Source: Clostridia bacterium
GTDB taxonomy: Bacteria > Bacillota > Clostridia > Oscillospirales > RGIG8002
NCBI GenBank assembly: GCA_017620395.1
Contig: JAFZQJ010000006.1
Span: 1-64,000, forward strand
Direction: 5' to 3'
DNA: 64,000 bases
Under the pieces are notes generated by a model. It saw only the letters and a list, made by a program, of their open reading frames with translations. It searched no databases and had not been told where the DNA came from. Shown here one piece after another: positions 49,247 through 55,865 of this stretch. Every line of letters starts with the position of its first letter. Position 1 is the stretch's first letter. Made by a program: the position numbers and the translations under genes.

Positions 49247-49854
49247 CACAATTCTCTCTGCTCGCTCCCGAATGGCGTCTGCTCCTCGCCGGACTGCTTT
49301 TCATAACGGCCGTCGCGGAACTCGCGCTCTGCATCTATCAATACGTTTCCACGCATAAGATAAGGCATTGCATAAAGGACGCGATTGTATTCGTTCAGTT
49401 GCTGCTGATGCTCGCGCTGATAACAGCGGAGGGGAGCCCGGATCTCGTCGGAGATACGATCAAGCTGCCGTGGCTCATATTCCCGGCGGTCGCGATAGCC
49501 GTGTTCGTTCGCTTGTATTTCGGCTTTAAGCATGAGAAGAGGCGCGACGAAAGACGGCTTACGCCGTTCGCGGTCAAGCAGGCGCTTGACGGACTTGCCG
49601 AAGGCGTATGCTTCGCGGATACAGACGGCAGACTGCTGCTTGTCAACGCGAAGATGGAAGCGCTCGCCCGCGAGCTCGTGGGACACGATCCGAAGCTTAT
49701 CGGAGATATCGAAACCGCTGCCGCAGATGCTAACGGATACTTCCGTTCGTCCGACGGCAAGGAGTGGAGCTTCAAGTTTACGCCGCTTTACGGCGAAAAC
49801 GTCGAGGGCTTCACACAGGTGACCGCGGTTTGTATCACCGAGGGCAAGTTCTGA
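49243..49854 (+). CDS. Membrane protein with a C-terminal PAS-like domain
   Basis: 203 residues. Three hydrophobic helices (about 10-95) precede a PAS-like domain (about 105-200) with FAVKQALDGLAEGVCFADTDGRLLLVNAKMEALA, the usual PAS start after a membrane region, and a final strand QVTAVCITEGK. Where related sensor kinases continue into a dimerisation/kinase module, this protein stops. It is coupled to the preceding membrane gene, so the two may form one sensor that signals to a partner elsewhere. Confidence 0.75.
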   Translation: MTQFSLLAPEWRLLLAGLLFITAVAELALCIYQYVSTHKIRHCIKDAIVFVQLLLMLALITAEGSPDLVGDTIKLPWLIFPAVAIAVFVRLYFGFKHEKRRDERRLTPFAVKQALDGLAEGVCFADTDGRLLLVNAKMEALARELVGHDPKLIGDIETAAADANGYFRSSDGKEWSFKFTPLYGENVEGFTQVTAVCITEGKF

Positions 49855-49869
49855 TAAACCGTTCATACG

Positions 49870-49902
49870 AAAAGCGTCTCCGCTGAGCGGAGACGCTTTT
49901 TT
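49870..49902. terminator. Terminator of the sensor pair
   Basis: Perfect 14-bp stem (49870-49883 with 49887-49900), TGA loop, T-run. Confidence 0.8.
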
Positions 49903-49943
49903 GCGTATTATTCAAATATTCGGGCGATTATTCAAAAAAACTC

Positions 49944-49971
49944 TTGACAAAGGGGAAAAGACGGGTATAAT
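49944..49971 (+). promoter_or_regulatory. Promoter of the peroxide-response operon
   Basis: TTGACA (49944-49949), 16 bp, TATAAT (49966-49971). Confidence 0.8.
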
Positions 49972-49981
49972 AATAATTGAA

Positions 49982-49996
49982 CTCAATCAAATTGAG
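49982..49996. promoter_or_regulatory. Probable OhrR operator
   Basis: CTCAAT-CAA-ATTGAG palindrome, centred about 18 bp after the -10 box, in the 5' untranslated region. AATTG half-sites recall the known OhrR/MarR operators. The fourth gene of the operon encodes OhrR. Confidence 0.6.
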
Positions 49997-50022
49997 ACAA
50001 ATTAAAAAAGGAGGGCAACAAA

Positions 50023-50565
50023 ATGTCTATCTATGATTTCAAAGTCAAAACAATGGATGGCGGCGAGGTTTCGCTGGCGGATTACAAGGGGAAGGTACTG
50101 CTTATCGTAAACACCGCGACGGGCTGCGGCTTCACCCCGCAATATGACGCGCTGCAGGATCTTTACGAGGCGCATCAGGCGGACGGTCTGGAAATACTCG
50201 ACTTCCCCTGCAACCAGTTCCACGAGCAGGCGCCCGGCGACGACGAGGATATCCACAGCTTCTGCACCGGCCGCTACGGGATAACCTTCCCGCAGTTCTC
50301 GAAAATCGACGTCCTCGGCGAAAATGCCGACCCCCTCTTCAAATACCTTTCGGAGAACACGCAGTTCGAGGGCTTCGGCAAGAGCCCGATGACTCTTATC
50401 CTCAAAGCGGTCGTCAAAAAGATGGATAAGGATTATAAAAAAAACGGCAACGTGAAATGGAACTTCACGAAGTTCCTGATAAGCCGCGAAGGCGAGATCA
50501 TCGCCCGCTTTGAGCCGACGGCCGATATGAAGGACGTCGCGGAAAAAGTCAAGGAGGCGCTCTGA
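50023..50565 (+). CDS. Glutathione peroxidase-type thiol peroxidase
   Basis: 180 residues. It reduces peroxides with a Cys rather than selenocysteine. The peroxidatic Cys35 is in NTATGCGFTPQY, followed by FPCNQF and the catalytic WNFTKFL triad region. There is no insertion for tetramer contacts, as in monomeric bacterial enzymes; thioredoxin or the flavodoxin encoded two genes on may be the reductant. The operon order and the OhrR gene suggest induction by organic peroxides. Confidence 0.92.
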   Translation: MSIYDFKVKTMDGGEVSLADYKGKVLLIVNTATGCGFTPQYDALQDLYEAHQADGLEILDFPCNQFHEQAPGDDEDIHSFCTGRYGITFPQFSKIDVLGENADPLFKYLSENTQFEGFGKSPMTLILKAVVKKMDKDYKKNGNVKWNFTKFLISREGEIIARFEPTADMKDVAEKVKEAL

Positions 50566-50825
50566 TGCGTTACGATTACAAAACCGAAAACGTCTGCTCT
50601 CAGGTCATCAGCTTTGACATCGACGGCGACGTTATCAGCAACATAGAGTTTTACGGCGGATGCAACGGCAATCTAAAGGCGATCAGCAAGCTCGTCGACG
50701 GGTGGACGGTGGAGAAGATCGAGCAGTATCTGCTCGGCAACACCTGCGGACGCCGCCCGACCTCCTGCGCCGATCAGCTCGCGAAGGCGGTCAGAAAGGC
50801 CTATAACGAAACTCACGCCGCGTAA
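50565..50825 (+). CDS. TSCPD-domain protein
   Basis: 86 residues, of the TIGR03905 type: the whole protein is the TSCPD domain, with conserved GGCNGNLKAISKLVDG and GRRPTSCADQL (the name-giving TSCPD reads TSCAD here). In ribonucleotide reductases the domain carries zinc-binding cysteines; as a stand-alone protein its role is unknown. It shares one base with the peroxidase stop (TGATG) and is therefore co-translated in a peroxide-response operon. Confidence 0.88.
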   Translation: MRYDYKTENVCSQVISFDIDGDVISNIEFYGGCNGNLKAISKLVDGWTVEKIEQYLLGNTCGRRPTSCADQLAKAVRKAYNETHAA

Positions 50826-50837
50826 GGAGATAATACT

Positions 50838-51263
50838 ATGAAAACAGCTGTATCGTATTACACCAGATCCGGCAACACCCAAAAGCTCGCGGAAGCGATC
50901 GCGGCTGCGCTCGGCGTTACGGCCCGCCCCGTCGCCGACGGGATCGAGGACGAAACGGAAATACTTTTTCTCGGCAGTTCGCCGTACGCCTTCGACGTTG
51001 ACGGCGCGATAAAGGAATTCGTCGCCGCCTGCGCCGGCAAGGTCGGCGTTATAGTCTGCTTCGGCACCTCAGCTTCCGGAATGTCCACGCGCAAAAAGAT
51101 AAAAGCGGCCGCGGATAAGGCGGGCGTAAAGGTGTGTGAAGAATATTTCAACTGCCCCGGCCGTTTCAAATTTATGCACAAGGGACGGCCGAACGACGGG
51201 GACGCCGCGGCCGCGGCGAAGTTCGCCGTTGATATTCGGGATAAGCTTGCGTCCGGGCGGTAG
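50838..51263 (+). CDS. Flavodoxin
   Basis: 141 residues. The FMN phosphate loop YYTRSGNTQKLA (about 7-18) is canonical. Later segments GSSPYAFDVDGAIKEF and CFGTSASGMST fit a short-chain flavodoxin. It may carry electrons to the peroxidase or to a repair enzyme. Gene order peroxidase, TSCPD, flavodoxin, OhrR forms one transcript. Confidence 0.88.
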   Translation: MKTAVSYYTRSGNTQKLAEAIAAALGVTARPVADGIEDETEILFLGSSPYAFDVDGAIKEFVAACAGKVGVIVCFGTSASGMSTRKKIKAAADKAGVKVCEEYFNCPGRFKFMHKGRPNDGDAAAAAKFAVDIRDKLASGR

Positions 51264-51278
51264 CTTTCGGAGGATATT

Positions 51279-51710
51279 ATGGATAAATACGACGCGCTCA
51301 GGCTTGAAAATCAAATATGTTTCCCGCTTTACGCGGCGTCGCGCGAGATAATCAAGAAGTACACGCCGTATCTCAGGGAGCTCGATCTGACCTATACGCA
51401 GTATATCGCCATGATGGTGCTCTGGCAGGAGAAAGAGATAAGCGTCAAGAACCTCGGCGCTAAACTTTTTCTCGACAGCGGCACGCTGACTCCGGTACTG
51501 AAATCGCTTGAGGAAAAGGGCTACGTAGCACGCCGCAGAAGCGAAGACGACGAGCGCGTGGTGATGGTTGCGGCAACCGAAGCGGGCGCCGCGCTGAAGG
51601 AAAAAGCCGTTTTCGTGCCGGAAAGCATGGCAGGATGCGTGCGGCTTGAGCCTCGGGACGCCGCGAAACTCTACGAGTTACTTTATAAGCTCCTCGCTTC
51701 GCTGAATTGA
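51279..51710 (+). CDS. ohrR: Organic-peroxide sensor, MarR-family repressor OhrR
   Basis: 143 residues. The sequence LRLENQICFPLYAASREI matches OhrR of Bacillus, where the Cys in ENQLCF is the peroxide-sensing residue (Cys14 here). The winged helix (about 50-110) includes GAKLFLDSGTLTPVLKSLEEKGYVARRR, also OhrR-like. Peroxide oxidation of the Cys would release DNA. The likely target is the palindrome at 49982, giving autoregulation of the four-gene operon. Confidence 0.88.
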   Translation: MDKYDALRLENQICFPLYAASREIIKKYTPYLRELDLTYTQYIAMMVLWQEKEISVKNLGAKLFLDSGTLTPVLKSLEEKGYVARRRSEDDERVVMVAATEAGAALKEKAVFVPESMAGCVRLEPRDAAKLYELLYKLLASLN

Positions 51711-51715
51711 AAAAC

Positions 51716-51749
51716 ACGCTCCGTACGGCGTACGGAGCGTGAGTTTTTT
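51716..51749 (+). terminator. Terminator of the peroxide operon
   Basis: Perfect 11-bp stem (51716-51726 with 51730-51740) and a T-run (51744-51749). Confidence 0.8.
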
Positions 51750-51750
51750 C

Positions 51751-51779
51751 TTGCGGAAACGGCCGGGGGATGCTATAAT
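51751..51779 (+). promoter_or_regulatory. Promoter of the AlkZ-related gene
   Basis: TTGCGG (51751-51756), 17 bp, TATAAT (51774-51779), directly after the terminator. Confidence 0.6.
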
Positions 51780-51807
51780 TGTATTCGCGAAACGGAGGGA
51801 AGCGAAA

Positions 51808-52530
51808 ATGGCGAACGAAAGCGGCGAATGGGTGGCGCGTGCGTTGAGATATGACGCGCCGGAAAGAATAAAGACTCCCGCGGAGCTGACCGCGCTCGTG
51901 AAGCGAAACGGCTTTCTGCCGCTTTTCGCAAACGGCGTTGAGGGCTTCTCGGTCGAGGAGCGCACCTTCGTTTTCGACTGGTGGAGCGACGATCCCGCCC
52001 GCGATCCGTGGGAGTGGCGCAAGCTGCTCGCGGACGCCGGAGAGGTCGCATACGGCAAGTTTTTCGCCGGAAAAGCGGGCTTCGTTTCGCTTGAATGGCT
52101 GCCGTTTTTCGCGAATTGGCGGCGCGACGGCTACGACTTCGACGCGCTCTGGAGCGACGGCAAGGCGGACCGCCGCGAAAAGCTGATTATGGATCTTTTC
52201 GCGGACGGCGGCGAGCTTTTCTCGAACGAGATCAGGCGCCTCGCCGGTTTCGGCAAGGGCGGCGCGAAAAACTTTGAAGGCACGCTCACCGCGCTTCAGC
52301 ACAAGTTTTATCTTTCTGTGCGCGATTTCCGTCAGCGGCGCAGCCCCGGCGGCGATTCCTACGGCTGGCCCATCGCGGTCTATTCGCCGCCGGAGAGCCG
52401 CTGGGGATACGGTCTGCTTTCGTCGGCGTACTCCGAGCCGCCGGAAAGGTCGCGCGAGCGCGTTTTCACCCGCGTCCGCGAGCTTTACCCGAACGCGACT
52501 GAAAAGAGCGTTAAAGACATATTGAAATAG
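51808..52530 (+). CDS. AlkZ-related protein
   Basis: 240 residues, similar in pattern to the Firmicutes proteins annotated as AlkZ-related: FLPLFANGVEGFSVEER, WWSDDPARDPWEWRKLL, GFVSLEWLPFFANWRRDGYDF and a C-terminal YGWPIAVY. They share winged-helix features with the AlkZ/YcaQ DNA glycosylases, but the QxR or QxQ active-site motif is not evident to me. A glycosylase function is therefore unproven. The start at 51808 follows GGAGGG. Confidence 0.7.
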   Translation: MANESGEWVARALRYDAPERIKTPAELTALVKRNGFLPLFANGVEGFSVEERTFVFDWWSDDPARDPWEWRKLLADAGEVAYGKFFAGKAGFVSLEWLPFFANWRRDGYDFDALWSDGKADRREKLIMDLFADGGELFSNEIRRLAGFGKGGAKNFEGTLTALQHKFYLSVRDFRQRRSPGGDSYGWPIAVYSPPESRWGYGLLSSAYSEPPERSRERVFTRVRELYPNATEKSVKDILK

Positions 52531-52543
52531 AAGACGGTAAGAA

Positions 52544-52575
52544 AAAGGACGGCCATCTGCGGATGGCCGTCCTTT
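52544..52575. terminator. Bidirectional terminator
   Basis: 14-bp perfect stem (52544-52557 with 52562-52575) between the convergent AlkZ-related and HD-GYP genes. Confidence 0.75.
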
Positions 52576-52584
52576 CAGTGCGTT

Positions 52585-53865
52585 TTATTCCTTTGCGACG
52601 TGCTCGAGGAAGACCTCCGCGAGTTTCGGATCGAAGTGTGAGCCGGATTCATCGCGGATGATTTTCAGCGCCTCGTCGACCGGGATCGCCTTCTTGTAGC
52701 AGCGTTCGGAGATCAGCGCGTCGTAGACGTCGGCAATCGCCATAATTCTCGCGGCGAGAGGTATGCTTTCTCCCGAGAGGCCTTCCGGATAACCGGTTCC
52801 GTCCCAGCGCTCGTGATGATAGGTCGCGATATCGGAGGCAAACTTCAGATATTCTTCGTCGGTGACGCCGCTGAGGGTCTGCCTTATGACCGTGCCGCCC
52901 TCGGAGGCGTGGCGTTTCATCTGCTCGAACTCATCGGGCGTCAGCTTGCCGGGCTTCTTCAGTATATCGTCCGGAACGACTATCTTGCCGACGTCGTGCA
53001 TCGGCGCGAGCGCGTACAGCTCGGAAACGAAACGGTCGTCAAGCTTGTCGGCGTAGACTCCGTCGTTTCGCGCGCTTTCGGCAATGCTCTTGACGAGGTT
53101 GCTCGTGCGCGAAACGTGCTCGCCGGTTTCCGCGTCGCGGCTTTCTATCAAGCTTGCCATTCCGGTTATGATGTTTTCCTGCATGCCCGACAATACTTTC
53201 TGATCCGCGAGCAGCTTCGCCTTGGCGTCCTGCTGGACGAGGTCGTTATAGTATATGTAGCAGAGGCTGGCGCAGACGCCGATGGCGATGTAATCGGTGT
53301 AGACCTTAAAGAAGACCAGCGGTATGATGCCCGAAAGCATTACTATCGGTATCATAACGATGGTGAAGACGTCTCTGCGTTTGAAGCGTCTGCCGACCAT
53401 TATCAGACTGCCGATGAGGAAGAGCAGGCTGACGATATAGAACGCCTCGTAGATTATATAGAGCTTGCCGCGGAAGTAGGTACCGCTGTCGTCGAAGTAG
53501 AAAATCCAGCCGAAAAACAGCGATAGGATCTCGAGCCCCGCGTGTATCAGCAGCAGTATACCCGATACCTTTATCATACGGCGCATACCGAGCGCGCCCG
53601 CGAAAAAGACGGGCAGCATAGGAGTCAGCGAGAACTGTATCGCCGTCAGTATCGAGAGCGGCACGGCGACGATTTTGCCGTACCCGCTGAATTTCAACGC
53701 CAGAACCTCGGCCGCCGCGCAGAGCATGACGGCTAGGAAGGTGCAGATATACCAGCGCTTCTGCTCCTTAGTGAACGCCGAATAAGTTGCGACGTGGATA
53801 AGCATCGCGAGCATCAGCAGCTCCGTGATAACTATGGCGAAGATGTAAAAGTTAAATTCCATCAA
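52585..53865 (-). CDS. Membrane HD-GYP protein, second of a tandem pair
   Basis: 426 residues. Seven or eight transmembrane helices (about 1-210) lead through a short helix to an HD-GYP domain (about 225-420). Motifs are ESRDAETGEHVSRT, the metal pair in MHDVGKIVVPD, YHHERWDGTGYPEGLSG and the final SGSHFDPKL. HD-GYP enzymes hydrolyse cyclic di-GMP or related dinucleotides. It overlaps the first copy by 4 bp (ATGA). The two copies share the same length and layout, so they arose by duplication. Confidence 0.88.
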   Translation of the reverse strand: MMEFNFYIFAIVITELLMLAMLIHVATYSAFTKEQKRWYICTFLAVMLCAAAEVLALKFSGYGKIVAVPLSILTAIQFSLTPMLPVFFAGALGMRRMIKVSGILLLIHAGLEILSLFFGWIFYFDDSGTYFRGKLYIIYEAFYIVSLLFLIGSLIMVGRRFKRRDVFTIVMIPIVMLSGIIPLVFFKVYTDYIAIGVCASLCYIYYNDLVQQDAKAKLLADQKVLSGMQENIITGMASLIESRDAETGEHVSRTSNLVKSIAESARNDGVYADKLDDRFVSELYALAPMHDVGKIVVPDDILKKPGKLTPDEFEQMKRHASEGGTVIRQTLSGVTDEEYLKFASDIATYHHERWDGTGYPEGLSGESIPLAARIMAIADVYDALISERCYKKAIPVDEALKIIRDESGSHFDPKLAEVFLEHVAKE

Positions 53866-55142
53866 TCGGCTTCTTCTTTCGAGAACGGATAATACTTGAG
53901 GAAGATCTCCGCGAGCTTCGGGTCGAAGTGCGAACCGGATTCGAGGCGTATCGTGGCGAGCGCCTTGTCGACGGGCATCGCTTTTTTGTAGCAGCGCTCC
54001 GAGACGAGCGCGTCGAATACGTCGGCGATCGCCATTATCCTCGCGGAAATCGGGATATCTTCGCCCGCGAGCCCCTCGGGGTATCCGGCGCCGTCCCAGC
54101 GTTCGTGGTGATAGGTCGCGATGTCGGAGGCGAATTTGAGGTATTCCTCGTCGGTGATACCCTTGAGTATCTGCCTTACTACGTCGCCGCCCGCCGAGGC
54201 GTGAGTCTTCATTATTTCGTATTCCTCGTCCGTCAGCTTGCCCGGCTTGCGGAGTATACTGTCGGGAACGATTATCTTTCCGACGTCGTGCATCGGCGCG
54301 AGCGTGGTGAGCAGGGATATGAAGCGCTCGTCGATTTCCTCAGGATAGATCCGCTCGATCATCGCGTTCTCGGCGATCGCCTTGACGTAGGCGCCGGTGC
54401 GCGAAACGTGCTCGCCGGTCTCGGTATCGCGGCTTTCTATAAGGTTCGCCAGTCCGGATATCGTATGCTTCTGCATATCGGTTATCTTTTCCTGATTGGC
54501 GATCAGCTCGGCGTGTATATCCTCCTGAACGAGGTCGTTATAGTAAATGTAGCAGAGGCAGGCGGCGATACCGATGCTGATATATGCTATATGTATTTCC
54601 ATCAACGTCATCGGGATAATGCCCGCGATGAGTATTACGAGCACCATTCCTATCGTAATAGTGTCTCTGTGACGGAACTTCCTGCCGACCACGATCATGC
54701 TTACTATCAGATAAAGCAGCGCGAGGAAGTAGCAGACGGTGTAGATAATAAAAAACTTTCCGCGGTGATACCCTTCTGCGTCGAAATAAAACACCCAGCC
54801 GAACGGCGCGGAAACTATCTCGATCACCGCGTTTATCATAAAGAACCGCACGGCCCTTTTCGACTCCTTATGCTGACCGAGCGCGCCGGAAAAGAAGACC
54901 GCCAGCAGCGGCGAGGCCGAGAACTGGATGACGGTTATTATGGTCAGCGGTATCGCCCACGAGGGTTTGTAATACCCGCAATGGACGGCGAATTCGGCGG
55001 CGGAGCACACCATAACCGAGGCGAAGGTCATAATGAACCAGGCCTTCTGCTGACGCGTGAAGCCGGAGTAGTTTATCACGTGCAGCGTCATGGCTATCAT
55101 AAGCAGCTCTATGAGGATTGTAGCGCTCATGTAAAAGGTCAT
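53862..55142 (-). CDS. Membrane HD-GYP protein, first of a tandem pair
   Basis: 426 residues, same layout as the downstream copy: helices (about 1-210), then HD-GYP (about 225-420) with ESRDTETGEHVSRTG, MHDVGKIIVPDSIL, HHERWDGAGYPEGLAG and SGSHFDPKL. All metal and GYP residues are kept in both copies, so both look active. The differing membrane parts suggest separate inputs or a heterodimer. The gene begins 42 bp after the gtrA-like gene, whose promoter probably drives all three. Confidence 0.88.
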   Translation of the reverse strand: MTFYMSATILIELLMIAMTLHVINYSGFTRQQKAWFIMTFASVMVCSAAEFAVHCGYYKPSWAIPLTIITVIQFSASPLLAVFFSGALGQHKESKRAVRFFMINAVIEIVSAPFGWVFYFDAEGYHRGKFFIIYTVCYFLALLYLIVSMIVVGRKFRHRDTITIGMVLVILIAGIIPMTLMEIHIAYISIGIAACLCYIYYNDLVQEDIHAELIANQEKITDMQKHTISGLANLIESRDTETGEHVSRTGAYVKAIAENAMIERIYPEEIDERFISLLTTLAPMHDVGKIIVPDSILRKPGKLTDEEYEIMKTHASAGGDVVRQILKGITDEEYLKFASDIATYHHERWDGAGYPEGLAGEDIPISARIMAIADVFDALVSERCYKKAMPVDKALATIRLESGSHFDPKLAEIFLKYYPFSKEEAD

Positions 55143-55184
55143 ATCGTTTTCCTTTCGCGGTTACGGCGCGAGCTCCATCGGGGA

Positions 55185-55652
55185 TTATTCGTCGATGATT
55201 TCCGTATTGCCGTCGCTTTCTTCCGGTTCCTCTTCATTCTTCTTGACGGCGGAGTCGATGGACTTGCCGAAGACGAAGAAGCGCTGGAACAGGAACTCGG
55301 TAACGAGGTTGATGAACATATTAATAAATGTGACGAGGTATTCGTTCCACCCGAGCGTCATCGTCAGATAGTGCTCAAGCATTGTGGAGAGCGGGGTGAA
55401 CACGGCGTAGTATCCGGCGACCTTGAGCATCGCGATCGGCACGTTGTTGGCGGATTTGAAGGTGAACTTGCGGTTGAGCGTGAAGTTCCACAAAACCGAA
55501 AGGACGAGCGCGATCAGGTATGATACCCAGTAGGGGAAGTGCCAGACCTCGTTCATCAGAGTGAAGCTGCCGATTTGTATGATTCCGGCGCTTATAGAAA
55601 ACAGCATGAACTTGATCGTGCGCACGAATTCTTTTTTGCCTTTGCTTTCCAT
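55185..55652 (-). CDS. GtrA-family membrane protein
   Basis: 155 residues with four transmembrane helices (about 12-125) in the GtrA/DPMS pattern: FMLFSISAGIIQIGSFTLM, then WNFTLNRKFTF after helix 2 and EFLFQRFFVFGK after helix 4. GtrA proteins flip lipid-linked sugars for cell-surface polymers. The C-terminal tail is acidic. The start at 55652 follows AGAGG. Its link with two HD-GYP enzymes hints at control of surface polysaccharide, which is inference. Confidence 0.85.
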   Translation of the reverse strand: MESKGKKEFVRTIKFMLFSISAGIIQIGSFTLMNEVWHFPYWVSYLIALVLSVLWNFTLNRKFTFKSANNVPIAMLKVAGYYAVFTPLSTMLEHYLTMTLGWNEYLVTFINMFINLVTEFLFQRFFVFGKSIDSAVKKNEEEPEESDGNTEIIDE

Positions 55653-55683
55653 TCTCTGCCTCTTTTCAAAAATATATAGACAA

Positions 55684-55712
55684 ATTATATCACAAGTCGC
55701 CGCGTTTTTCAA
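55684..55712 (-). promoter_or_regulatory. Promoter of gtrA-HD-GYP operon
   Basis: Leftward TTGAAA (55707-55712), 17 bp, TATAAT (55684-55689). Confidence 0.75.
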
Positions 55713-55765
55713 CAATAATCTTACGGCGCCGCGTTTTCGTTTCGCCGCCGCGCGCCGGCGAAAAA

Positions 55766-55803
55766 GTTACAAAAAGGTTACAAAACTGTAACTAATTTGT
55801 AAC
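55766..55803 (+). promoter_or_regulatory. Four-site operator with exact 11-bp period
   Basis: GTTAC at 55766 and 55777, then GTAAC at 55788 and 55799: two direct and two inverted half-sites, each starting exactly 11 bp after the last. The final site ends about 22 bp before the -10 TATAAT (55826-55831), where the -35 is poor. This suits an activator that binds in helical phase. Confidence 0.7.
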
Positions 55804-55865
55804 CGTTTTTTTCCGTCAACCGTGCTATAATGATAGCGTAAGATGAACGAAGGGAAGCATTTAAG

